A stretch of DNA of 64,000 nt, taken from assembly GCA_914767885.1 (NCBI GenBank), contig CAJZBQ010000034.1, positions 352,501 through 416,500 on the forward strand. The letters are read 5' to 3'. Both the position numbers and the translations under genes were made by a program. The DNA is from Blepharisma stoltei (lineage: Eukaryota > Ciliophora > Heterotrichea > Heterotrichida > Blepharismidae). Numbering within the stretch: position 1 is the stretch's first letter; each line of letters starts with the position of its first letter. A model generated the notes under the pieces. That model had not been told where the DNA came from and did no database searches. It saw only the letters and a program-made list of their open reading frames with translations. Below are positions 30,552 through 39,487 of the stretch, piece by piece.

Positions 30552-30731
30552 TCTTGCTTTGGCTCTGGCTATACCAATATCTCCTGATGTCACTCAGGAA
30601 TTAGAAAACCTACATTTTTTGCAAAGCCTTACTGGAGATTTGGCATCTTAGGTTACTTTACCAATAAATGTGGTCTGTCAACTCCCTAAGTGACATCAGG
30701 AGATATCGGTATAGCATAAGCCAAAAAGACG
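30552..30731. mobile_element. MITE-like inverted-repeat element, family D (about 180 bp)
   Basis: Arms of about 38 bp: GCTATACCAATATCTCCTGA at the left (from about 30568) and its near-perfect complement ending at 30722; the outer GTCTTGCTTTGGC / GCCAAAAAGACG also pairs. It lies just 5' of the next gene. No ORF. It is distinct in sequence from families A-C. Confidence 0.8.
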
Positions 30732-30749
30732 CTCGAGCTATATATAAAT

Positions 30750-32099
30750 ATGACAACACATAGATTTGATAATTATGACTTTGAGAATTCTGCAGACTGG
30801 ATGAATTTTAAGAGTATATATCCAATACAAGAACAAGGCGTAAGGGCTAAGGAGCTCAAGATGAAATGATATAAACTGAGAATCGACCCAAATTTCAATA
30901 TATTAGCACAGTCATGTGATTGCCTTACAATATTCCAAGTCATACAAATTTCTTTATTTTTTCTATCCATTCTAGGACTGCCCTTTGGGAATTTTGTGGG
31001 ATTTTTATTAATTTTCCATTTCATTGAGATTTTCACCCTTCATGGTATCCCAAAACTACAAATTGACTATTTAAAAAGAGTAATTTTTGACGACAACACT
31101 CATTATTTTTTATATTTACTTGTATTTTGGGTTGTGAATTATGGGATTTTATGAATAATCCCTGCTTATATAGGATCATATATTTATTTTATCCACATTT
31201 TGATGGAAAATCCTTTGGTTCCCAACTCAATAAAGCAAATTATAAGACCCCATTTTGCCATTGAGGACAGTCTTTTTGATTTAAAAATTGACTACGAGGT
31301 AAATTTAGGGTTGCATATCAAATTATCATTTATTTTCTGATAGTACGACATTTCTTAACTCCCCCCCTCCGTGAGTGAACAAAAAAATTTTGTTCACTCA
31401 CGGAGGAAGGTTAAATTTTTTTTTTTTAAAAAAAGTTATATATTAATTTTTTAAAAATTTTTTTTTTCGAAATTTAAAAAAATTCCTAATTCGCAAAAAA
31501 TTGGAAAGCAAATATTAATTTAATTTATAAAATTTATGTTTAAAAAGCAATTCATTTAAAATTAATCAGAATTAGCTCTAGATTTCATTATATTAATTAT
31601 CATTTATATATCAAATTTTTTTTTTCCATAAAAATTTTTCTATTAATAAAATTTTTGTTCACTCACGGAGGGTGGGTTTTTGGGCAAAAAATAGGGATTT
31701 TTCTAATGGTTTTGTTCACTCACGGAGGGGGGGAGTAAGGAAAATTTGTTCAATTTTTTTTGATAGTGAGACATTTGACAGAAAAAAACTCTAAATTTCG
31801 AACAAATTGTCTTCAATGAAATGCACATTATCAAAAGTAAACGATCATTGGACCTACACCCAAATTTAGGCTATGCTTTAATTTTTTTATATATTACTCA
31901 TAATGCTCGATATGTCATTTTATATTGGCTTTATCTGAAAATGCGATATATATTGAACAGACGTATGCAGCTGAAATTTGCATCAGACCATAATAATTAT
32001 GGAATTCTTTTAAATGTTTTACCTCGGGCCTTTCAAGACTTTTTTCGAAATTTAGGGTCAATTTGTGACTGGCTTATAGAAATATCATCACATAATTAA
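30750..32099 (+). CDS. Multi-pass membrane protein, possibly TMEM33/Pom33-like
   Basis: 297 residues after removing an IES (31326-31765) and the abutting 16-nt intron GTGAGACATTTGACAG (31766-31781). N-terminal soluble region (FENSADWMNFKSIYPIQEQG), then hydrophobic segments around IFQVIQISLFFLSILGLPFG, NFVGFLLIFHFIEIF, YFLYLLVFWVVNYGILW and YALIFLYITHNARYVILYW followed by a basic LKMRYILNRRM. The topology and the RYxxxR ending recall TMEM33-type ER/nuclear-pore membrane proteins, but this is weak. UGA Trp occurs at least twice (KMKWYKLR, YGILWIIP). The IES/intron join is the least certain in the window. Confidence 0.6.
31326..31765. mobile_element. Probable IES containing a MITE family A copy (440 bp)
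   Basis: TA at 31324-31325 and 31764-31765; removal plus a 16-nt intron is the only simple combination I found that keeps the frame. Inside, 31360-31738 is a family-A MITE in reverse orientation, with CTCCGTGAGTGAACAAAA / TTTTGTTCACTCACGGAGG palindromes at both ends. TGATAGT..GACATTT occurs on both sides (31339 and 31761), a possible older duplication. Confidence 0.6.
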
Positions 32100-32176
32100 T
32101 TTCTTATATAACCTACTTAAACCCCTATAATTCCCATACTTATAACTTCTAAACTAATATTATCTGACCTAAAATA

Positions 32177-32917
32177 ATGATAAATATCCCAGCAACTGAA
32201 AATCTTCCAGCAGCCTTTGAATCTTATCGCACAGAAGATCCTTATATTTTATCAGAAGAAGAAAGGCTCAATCTTTTACGCAAGTTTCATATATATGAGC
32301 AACTTATTGAAGAATTCCCAGTTTCAATAGGAAAAGAAGCGTCTAGAAAAGAAAGAGATACAAGGGTCGATATTTTACAGTCAGAAAGCACTTTAACCTA
32401 TGGAGAAGTTGAGTTTATTTCAATGGGAGAAGTCTTTGAGACTATAAAAGCAAGATATGGAGGAATCCCTGAAGGAGGCTGCTTTTATGATTTAGGGTCT
32501 GGAACAGGGAAAGGAGTGCTTACTGCAGCGCTGTTGCATAGTTTTAATCAGTGCAAAGGTATTGAAATTCTACAAGGGCTGTATCAGATTTCAAGCCAGA
32601 TTAAGGAAAAATATGACTTGGAGTTTCTTCATTTTGTGCAGGAAAATCCTGATTTGTGGACAAAGGCTCCAGAAATTACATTTTATTGTGGGGATTTTTT
32701 TGAAAATAATTTGTCTGATGCCAGTTTTATTTTTGCGAATTCGACTTGCTTTAGTATGGATATGATGAGGAGGATAGGAAGTTTTCCATTTAAACCAGGT
32801 ACAATTGGCGTTACTTTTACTAAAAGTTTGCCAGCAGAATCGTGGGAAATTTTGGAAAGTATAAAAAAGAATATGAGTTGGGGTGAGGCTACTGTTTATA
32901 TTCACCGTAAAAAATAA
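32177..32917 (+). CDS. DOT1-fold SAM-dependent methyltransferase
   Basis: 246 residues. The class I methyltransferase core is DOT1-like: TYGEVEFISMGEVFETIK (DOT1 D1-type loop), then motif I FYDLGSGTGKGVLTAALL, KGIEILQGLYQISSQI, FYCGDFFENNLSDASFIFAN (motif IV) and FKPGTIGVTFTKSLP. DOT1 enzymes methylate histone H3 on the nucleosome core, and small DOT1-fold paralogs of this size occur in many protists. Catalytic-domain only, with no extra domains. No introns, UGA or IES; TAA stop. Confidence 0.85.
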   Translation: MINIPATENLPAAFESYRTEDPYILSEEERLNLLRKFHIYEQLIEEFPVSIGKEASRKERDTRVDILQSESTLTYGEVEFISMGEVFETIKARYGGIPEGGCFYDLGSGTGKGVLTAALLHSFNQCKGIEILQGLYQISSQIKEKYDLEFLHFVQENPDLWTKAPEITFYCGDFFENNLSDASFIFANSTCFSMDMMRRIGSFPFKPGTIGVTFTKSLPAESWEILESIKKNMSWGEATVYIHRKK

Positions 32918-33266
32918 CTATAAATTTGGATAAATACTTTCTATGATTTTTTTAAAATCTTAATAATATAGATAAAATTCCTTTTTGTTTATTGATTTGA
33001 TGTTTAAATAAATTGTCCATTTAAAATTTATAAAAAATCCTTAATGAGAATACATATTTTTAAAAAAAAAAATCATAGGAATATTCTATGTCCATTTTTT
33101 ATTTCTTTCATAAATTAAATCGATTCATACTTTTGATTGGAATTTTTTGAGTGTGAGGCAGAAATCTGAGAAATTTAGTCGGATTTTTCCTGTAAAATAT
33201 TCGATCTAACATTTTTTTTAAGTAAATAACTAAATCAAATTTTACCGACGTAATGATTTTCTCAAA
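32918..33266. other. Intergenic, AT-rich
   Basis: 349 bp between two genes on the same strand; only AT-rich sequence seen. Presumably a terminator and promoter without recognisable motifs. Confidence 0.4.
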
Positions 33267-34076
33267 ATGTTTAATAAAATGGCAGCCAAATTAAATATCC
33301 CGCCTATGGAATCTAATTGCATGTTTCACTCTTTTGAGGTCGCTCCTGACTTAGAACCTGGACATCGTTCAAGCCTATTTTCTTACAAAGGCTACGCAGA
33401 CGATTCTCATGAAATTGGCCTACGAAAATCAGAAACAAGATACCACGGTAGAGAGCCATCAATTTTTGATGTAAAAATTTCTCTGCCTTCCCCAGTATCA
33501 AAAGAAGGCTTTTCAGTTGACGCAATCATGCCTTCACCTCCATTAAACCGTACAAGACGAAGTGTCGGCAGAATTCTCACATATTCAGCCTATGAAAATC
33601 CTCATTCCAAGCATTTTCGTACACTAAAAAGGCCAAAAACCCACAAAAGAAGCCCAAGTTCTTATGCAAACTCAGAGGTAACTTCTAAAGAAATTCTTGC
33701 AGCTTTGCCAAAGCCAAGATTTATGACAAGAAATTCACATGGGCATATAAGGGAAATTAGTGATGTTAGTAACGTCGTGATTACGAGTCAAGATTCAGAT
33801 ATTTTTGAAACTTTGCATACAAGGAGTGATAAAAGCAGCCATAAAAAAAGCGTTTTAAGCCAGCTTTCGACTGACTTTAGCATGGGGCCAAGCTCATGTA
33901 TGACGTTTTGCTCTAATTGCAAGACTTTGGTGTATTCACAGATTTCATATGAAGGAAATGGCTTGGGGTCGTCAATATTTAGAGCTTTTCAGAAGATTTG
34001 TTGTAAGGCTCCTGAATTCATTAGAAATCAAGTTGTGCATAAGTGTCCTGAATGTGGTAGTGTATTAGGGAATTAA
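33267..34076 (+). CDS. LITAF-like zinc-binding membrane-associated protein
   Basis: 269 residues. The long N-terminal part is Ser/Pro/Arg-rich and probably disordered (LNRTRRSVGRILTY, SPSSYANSEV). The C-terminus has CMTFCSNCKTLVYSQISYEG, a hydrophobic/Cys stretch SIFRAFQKICCK, and HKCPECGSVLG. A CxxC, a hydrophobic insert and a final HxCPxC-type knuckle are the layout of LITAF domains in endolysosomal proteins. The insertion at 34070 sits at the stop: with it the protein ends SVLGN, without it SVLGKI, both with TAA stops. The start could also be Met 5 codons downstream. Confidence 0.75.
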   Translation: MFNKMAAKLNIPPMESNCMFHSFEVAPDLEPGHRSSLFSYKGYADDSHEIGLRKSETRYHGREPSIFDVKISLPSPVSKEGFSVDAIMPSPPLNRTRRSVGRILTYSAYENPHSKHFRTLKRPKTHKRSPSSYANSEVTSKEILAALPKPRFMTRNSHGHIREISDVSNVVITSQDSDIFETLHTRSDKSSHKKSVLSQLSTDFSMGPSSCMTFCSNCKTLVYSQISYEGNGLGSSIFRAFQKICCKAPEFIRNQVVHKCPECGSVLGN

Positions 34077-34266
34077 CATTTATATTAATTATAGATTAGG
34101 GCTCTTCTTCTTTTTAAGTTTCACCCTAGTCTTTGTAGAAGGCTTGTTCAGCTGCTAGATAACCTCTAGGGTATGTAAGCATTTCCACCAGAGATAAATC
34201 TCCTCCAGCTTTCGGCCTGGTTCTTAATGCTGTCTTGGAACCTTGAGGGAGGCAAAACCAAACTAG
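34070..34266 (-). mobile_element. Short SINE-like insertion at the LITAF-like stop codon, 14-bp TSD
   Basis: 197 bp flanked by GGTAGTGTATTAGG at 34056-34069 and 34267-34280. The left side is AT-rich, fitting a 3' tail on the minus strand. It changes the last two codons and supplies the TAA stop at 34074-34076. The TSD contains TA, so ordinary IES excision could remove it. Confidence 0.75.
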
Positions 34267-34280
34267 GGTAGTGTATTAGG

Positions 34281-35172
34281 AAAAATTTAATTTATATATA
34301 ATATAAAAATTTATTATTCCAAGAAAAATATCTGAAATTTAAAATAATTGGTGAAAGACTTTATTAGAAGATATCACTGTTTTAAACACACCATTCTTAA
34401 GAAAATTTAATTCTTCATAATAATATTTACAATTCTGTTCATTTATGAGTGGTATATTGCAAATTTGTTCAAAAATTGATATATTTTTATATAATCTAGC
34501 AGCATACTAACATTGCATACTCTGGAATACATAAAAATGGCCTGGCGAAACAACCCAAAATGCTAACACCTGCAGCTAGGGAGGCCGTGGGAATTTGTGT
34601 AAGGGAGTATTTGGCGTTCGGTATGCATATCAGGTCAGGCTTTGCTTGGTTTGGTAGAGTGCAATATCCTTGTTGACGGACAGCAAGTTCACATCCAGGC
34701 CAAGGTTTTACCTCGTAGGAAGATGAAGTTCATAGCTGGAAAGAATGTCCCAGCAATACCAAATGAGATTTTTCCTGGTCGATTTGGGACGTTCCCAGCG
34801 CGGTGGCCGACAGGTGACTAGAAAATTCATTTTTTCCATTTTTCTAGAAGCCAAAACTTGTTGGCATAAATCAAGGTGACCTAAACTTTCCGGCTACCAG
34901 GGAGCATATGCAGGCCTATGTCTTTTAAGAGCAAGATTTTAAAATCGTGAGACGGTTGTCTTCAAAGCAGACGATTGAAGCATTACTGAAGGAAGCAAGA
35001 TCTTAGAATCACAACAGGGAGCTTTTCTATAAATCTACTAAATATAAGCACATACTCTTGAAATCAATTAATTTTTTTTCATAAAAATAAGGCACTCCTC
35101 CATTCTTCTGATATCAGATCTACACAAATGCACTATAAATTACCATATTTTTTTTTATATATAATAAATATT
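34281..35172. other. Intergenic region with a GC-rich retroposon-like block (about 34535-35035)
   Basis: From about 34535 (ACATAAAAATGGCC) GC content rises sharply for 500 bp with no coding potential. It contains the hairpin CTAGAAAA...TTTTTCTAG (about 34818-34852) and GGTGGCCGACAGGTGAC. The AAAATGGC start is shared with other elements here. No target duplication was found. The rest is AT-rich. Confidence 0.45.
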
Positions 35173-36003
35173 ATGAGTAGCAGCAGAAAGGAAGCATTTG
35201 TCCCATACAACTTTATATCCGGCCGCAAATGAAGATGCACAATTTGCAATAAAGAATTTGATCAATCCTGCCTCCAAGCTCATGACAGCCTACACATGAA
35301 GAACTTGCCAAGCCCCACGCCAAATGCTCCATCATACTCAACACAGCCTTATCCTCACAACCCCCAGCAAGAGAATCATTATCCATACAAAAGTAACCTC
35401 GAAAAGCCCCCATCTGAAATTCCCTTAAAAGATGACAAACTATCAAGCATAATCTCCAAAAGCATACAAGAAAAAGCTGATCAAGATCCCCAGAAATCTA
35501 AAAGTTATTTAAAAGGGCTTATAAATCAGCAATCTGGGCCAATAGGCAAAAAACCTCTCCCAAATTTTATACTAAACCAAGCTGAATTTTCTAATAATTT
35601 AGAATACCAAGATGAAGAATTTGAGCTGACATCTGCAAATCCTGCTATAACTGATATGCTTTCTAATATGGAAAACATAGAGAATCTTGCCTATAAACAA
35701 AAGAATTTTGCAGTCTCAAAGGCTCCTACAAAGCCTGAAATCGTAAATAAACAAAAAATCGAAAAAATTGATAACAATGGAGAAAATATCCAAGCTGTAG
35801 AAAAAGGGAAAAGCATTGCGAAAAAATCAGCTAATGAGCCGCCAATGCCGAAAAAAAGGCCAAGAAAAGAAGATTTTTCAGTTATGGGTGCTATTAAAAA
35901 AATCCAAAAAGTTGAAGCATGCTTCAGTGCTATGAATATGATACTCGATATTAAGCTACGCTTGCGCAAGAAAAAGTTATTTAAAATGTTCAAGAATTAT
36001 TAA
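35173..36003 (+). CDS. Zinc-finger protein, basic C-terminus, function unknown
   Basis: 276 residues. N-terminal CTICNKEFDQSCLQAHDSLH is a single C2H2-like finger (CxxC...HxxxxH); the Trp in front of it (RKWRC) is UGA. The middle is Pro/Ser/Lys-rich and disordered; the tail SANEPPMPKKRPRKEDF could be a nuclear localisation signal, followed by a Lys/Arg helix ending KLFKMFKNY. It looks like a nuclear protein with one finger, but no family is recognised. TAA stop. Confidence 0.75.
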
Positions 36004-36042
36004 TTTAAATTTAATGTTTAGGTGAATTTTTCATATAAATTT

Positions 36043-36471
36043 TTATAGTAAATTATTATGGACTTCTTCTACATGTCTTCTAGTGTCAACTCTTCTCATT
36101 TGGTTATCATCATCACATTCTTCACATTTATAAAGCATGTTGTTTTTCTCAAGCCTATTCTGCCCTTGCACAAGCTTAAATAAAATCGTTTTTCCGTTTC
36201 CTTCATTGGTCAATCCTAGTCTAGTTGGAGCTTGTTTGCTATTTTCATACATAACAATATTTGGAGGTAAAGGCTTCCCATGGGTTGCAATATCATGAAT
36301 ATTTTTTAGCCTCATCAGAATTTCTGCTGTATCTTTAGAGCCTAAGCCAATTTCATCGAAAATGGAAAAAATGTCTTTTACGACGATAAATAACGAATCT
36401 AGGTCATATCCAAGTTCTTCTAGCCTCGCCAGCTGCTGAGTGTCGTTTTCCAAAATAAAGTTTAAATCCAT
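36043..36471 (-). CDS. Zinc-finger paralog, left member of a head-to-head pair
   Basis: About 142 residues from the Met aligning with its partner (ATG at 36471); a Met 12 codons upstream lies in the palindromic spacer. Shared architecture: LARLEELGYDLDSLF, a central NIVMYENS and PTRLGLTNEGNGKTILFKLV, and a C-terminal CxxC...H...H finger (YKCEECDDDN ... DTRRHVEEVHNNLL). Its partner at 36525 is about half identical. Function unknown; probably a DNA- or protein-binding finger. Both genes end in HNNLL and a stop, so the duplication covered the full coding region. Confidence 0.8.
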   Translation of the reverse strand: MDLNFILENDTQQLARLEELGYDLDSLFIVVKDIFSIFDEIGLGSKDTAEILMRLKNIHDIATHGKPLPPNIVMYENSKQAPTRLGLTNEGNGKTILFKLVQGQNRLEKNNMLYKCEECDDDNQMRRVDTRRHVEEVHNNLL

Positions 36472-36524
36472 TATAAGGGGGTTATTTAAATTTTTTAAAT
36501 CCCCCATTTCTTATAATAAATATA
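36472..36524. promoter_or_regulatory. Palindromic bidirectional promoter spacer
   Basis: Only 53 bp lie between the two start codons. TTATAAGGGGGTTATTTAAA is matched on the other side by the complement of TTTAAATCCCCCATTTCTTATAA-type sequence, and both arms continue into the coding regions. Any promoter serving both genes must lie here. Confidence 0.6.
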
Positions 36525-36950
36525 ATGGATTTCAATTACCTTGTAGCAAATGACCCAAAACAAGTAAGAAGACTTGAAGAACTCGGATTCGATTTGGACT
36601 CACTTTTCTTTATGACCAAAGACCTCTTCTCTATATTTGATGACCTAGAACTCCCTGCTAGAGAAATCGAAGAATTCTGCACAAGGCTCAAAAATGTATA
36701 TGATGTCTATGAAGGCAAGCCTTTCCCTACAAATATTGTGCTTTATGAAAACAGTAGAACTCTTCCTACAAGACTTTGTGTAGAAAATAAAGATACAGGA
36801 AAAACAGTATTTTTCAGGCTGGTCCCAGGACAAGGAAAACTAGAAAAATGCAATGTTCTCTACAGATGTGAAGTCTGCCGCAATGATGTTCCAATAAAAA
36901 GATGTGATACTAAAAGACATATAGCTTCAAAACATAATAATTTACTTTAA
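36525..36950 (+). CDS. Zinc-finger paralog, right member of a head-to-head pair
   Basis: 141 residues, with the same order as the left paralog: VRRLEELGFDLDSLFFMTKD, NIVLYENSRTLPTRLCV, GKTVFFRLVPGQGKLEK, and a terminal YRCEVCRNDVPIKRCDTKRH...H finger. Complete, with no UGA, intron or IES; TAA stop. Conservation of spacing and of the finger ligands in both copies argues that both are functional. Confidence 0.85.
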   Translation: MDFNYLVANDPKQVRRLEELGFDLDSLFFMTKDLFSIFDDLELPAREIEEFCTRLKNVYDVYEGKPFPTNIVLYENSRTLPTRLCVENKDTGKTVFFRLVPGQGKLEKCNVLYRCEVCRNDVPIKRCDTKRHIASKHNNLL

Positions 36951-37002
36951 AATGTATCTTTATTAAAAAATAATTAAACAGCAAAAAATCATTATTTTAT
37001 CA

Positions 37003-38308
37003 TTAAAATTTTGTATTTTGCTCTCGCAAAGCTGCAACTCTTTTGCTTCTCTCGATTCTACTGCATTCTTTTAGCTGGTTGCTTACATTATTTAAGATCT
37101 CCACATATGGCTCTAAATTATCAATTCCTTCACAGAGACTTGTTAAATTAGGAACTTTATCGATTTGGAATTCTTCCACATTTTCAACTAAAAATGGGAC
37201 ACAAACATTTCCAGTTTTGGGGTGAATAGAAAAAGGAGACTTCAATAAATGGTTCATTGCCATGGAGACATGGACATCTAATCTTGGATATAAGTATATT
37301 TTGCAAAATAAAATCAAACTTTTGGCATATCTATAATATTTAGACCATAATTTTTGATAAATTTAATTAAATTCAGCATATTTAAAACAAATTTTTTGCT
37401 TGATTTGATCAATTACTATTGAGTCAGGCTGAGAATTAATAAACTCACTGACTTCTGCCCAAGTTTCCTCACTTGTTGATTTCGCTACAAACTGCATCTT
37501 AGCTCCAAGCTGATTATTAATAATTTCGACACATTCGTTCAGTCTTTCCTGGTTTTCAAACAATTTCTGTTCCCTCACAATAATTTCTTCAAATCGAGGT
37601 CTCAAAACTTCTCTGTAAATCTGGAGAAAAGGTGTATGAGACTTTGGCCCTGAATTAAGGAATTCTATTAATGATTTTCTTCGAAAATCATTTAAACGCC
37701 TTGCGGATGGGTCAGAAACCCAGCAATGGACACCTCTTCTGCCAGAATATACCCACAAATTGACTGTGTACCCAAATGATTCTTTTAATGCAATATCCAT
37801 TGATTTGCAAGCGACCACTAAGAATTTCCAGCAAAGCTGGCAGACTACAGCGCCAGAGCAGCATGTTCTGACTTTGTCATAATCAGTCATATCAATATCA
37901 ATGACAAACTCTCTTTCGATAGTCTCATAGCGGATTTTATTAAGCATTGAGTCTTTTCTTTTAGGAGGGACTGTTCATATAGCTCCAATATCAAATTTTT
38001 CTGGCTTGTCGTGGATTAGCTGATTTTTGAACTCATCTGCGGAGCTGAAACTTTGATGGCGGCAATATATACGGTATAATTATTAAATTACTTTTTTACG
38101 AAAATAAAATAATTTTATTTTTCAAAAATTAATTGGTTTGAGTTAGTGTATCTCCCGGCAAAGTGAAAGAAAATTCTCTTCTTTCAAAGTAAGTTTTGTC
38201 GTAATGAGGATCTTGTGTTTCAAGCTCAACTCCTGCATTGAGCCATCTGCAAAGGGCATTGCAAGGGAAATAATTTCTATAGTAATTTTCTAAAGTTTGT
38301 GGGTCCAT
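37003..38308 (-). CDS. PRIM1: DNA primase small (catalytic) subunit, two IESs
   Basis: 390 residues after excision. The N-terminus MDPQTLENYYRNYFPCNALC with TYFERREFSFTLPGD, the triad-bearing EFVIDIDMTDYD, CCSGAVVCQLCWKF (zinc motif) and NLWVYSGRRGVHCWVSD are classic PRIM1 signatures; after the second IES YPRLDVHVSMAMNHLLKSPF and SIHPKTG. It makes RNA primers with DNA polymerase alpha. UGA Trp in FDIGAIWTVPPKR. IESs 37297-37365 and 38068-38131 each restore conserved joins, AEFNY|LYPRLD and TQTNY|CRHQSF. Stop TAA. Confidence 0.95.
37297..37365. other. IES (69 bp) in the primase gene
   Basis: TA at 37295-37296 and 37364-37365. AT-rich. Removal gives KYAEFN|YLYPRLDVHVS in frame. Confidence 0.92.
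38068..38131. other. IES (64 bp) in the primase gene
   Basis: TA at 38066-38067 and 38130-38131. Removal gives GDTLTQTN|YCRHQSFSSADEF, the expected DxYIRYQSF-type segment of primases. Confidence 0.92.
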
Positions 38309-38416
38309 TTATCTTCCCGCTATTAATTAATATATACAAAAATAGGAATTTAATGCCAAAAGAACTAGATTTGATAGAAGCCAAATTATATTTATAATAA
38401 ATGTCAAGGTTTATGC

Positions 38417-39459
38417 TTATTTTGTTTGATTATTTTTATTTCTTCTAATAACGCACAGCCCTTCACATCCAGTCCTTTCTGTAAGCAAATTAATGCCTCC
38501 AAACTGCCCATTTTCTTCTTCATAAAGTAAATAAAGCACTCCATTTTCACTCAAAATCCCATCAACAACCCTTAACAATTCATCAATAAACTCTCTTCCA
38601 TTTTCCCCTCCAGGGCAGCTACTTGAAATATCCCTATTATTTTGGCACTCTAAGTACTCTTCTCTAGTAGAAGTTACATATGGAGGATTACATATAACAA
38701 CATCTACTTTATTTCTCAAATTTAGTCCTTTTAATATATCAATCCCTACCACATCAGCCATTTCTATCCTATTTTCGCAAAAAGTTCTCTGTGTAAGCTT
38801 AACTGCATCTATATTTATATCAAACCCTAAAAAGAATGCATTGTCTAAATTTAGTGCAAGTGAGGAAATTACAGCCCCAGAACCTACTCCAATCTCTAAG
38901 ACAATTGTAGGATTTAGTGCCTTTATATACTCTTACTTACTTAATTATTAAGCACGCTTAACGTCCAATACCACATTCCCTGCACAGGTATCCGTCCTGC
39001 TTCTGGGTTTCCCCGCTCCACCAAAATGTCGTACACCACCTGACTTCAAGGTCCCTTCGGCGTTCGGATTTCAAAGGCCCTTGGGCAAAACCAACTTGGG
39101 TCTGTCAGGGACTCTAAAGGTCCCAGTCTCCACCGTCTGGGGTTGGTGACATCCTTCCAGAAAGTTCGAATCCCTAAGGGACAGGAGTCCTGCGTCGCGC
39201 ACCACAGGCACTTGAAGCCCTGTCATCGCCGGGATAAATTCGCTGGGGAAAGCCAAACCTCATAATCAAAAAATTGAGGAGAAAATTTTCGGTCGGGAGA
39301 CCAGAAAATTCGAATCACGCCATTTTTTGATTATGCCTTTATATACTCAATATCATTTAAAATCGCATCTATCAATATAAAAGTGTCTTGAGAAGGCGGA
39401 TACACCTTTTTTCTGTCATCTTTCTTTATATGCGACAATTTTACTTCTTTTATATTCAT
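38417..39459 (-). CDS. HemK2/N6AMT1-type glutamine methyltransferase with SINE-like insertion
   Basis: 208 residues after removal. LEIGVGSGAVISSLAL (SAM motif I) and VVICNPPYVTS (NPPY, catalytic) identify the HemK/PrmC family; FIDELLRVVDGIL and LLTERTGC complete the fold. The size and lack of an N-terminal helical domain fit eukaryotic HEMK2 (N6AMT1), which methylates the Gln of the eRF1 GGQ motif with a Trm112 partner. Deleting 38933-39333 plus one duplication joins LNDIEYIKA to LNPTIVLEIG exactly. Starts at ATG 39459 (MNIKEVKLSHI). In a UGA-reassigned organism eRF1 is of particular interest. Confidence 0.92.
38933..39333 (-). mobile_element. SINE-like retroposon in the HemK2 gene, 15-bp TSD
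   Basis: 401 bp flanked by TGCCTTTATATACTC (38918-38932 and 39334-39348). On the minus strand the 3' end is TAATAATTAAGTAAGTAA. The 5' end folds into nested hairpins: ATTTTTTGATTATG pairs with CATAATCAAAAAAT (39261-39274), inner GAAAATTTTCGGTC with GACCAGAAAATTCG. Homologous over about 200 bp to the CDK insertion. The TSD contains TATATA, so TA excision could restore the gene. Confidence 0.9.
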
Positions 39460-39487
39460 TAATTATAAGGTTATTTATAGCTATTTA

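Noticed and set aside
38938-39333. tRNA-derived B-box (GTTCGAATCC) in the HemK2 element
   Set aside because: AGTTCGAATCCC occurs at about 39165 but on the strand opposite to the inferred transcript, without a convincing A box or tRNA fold.
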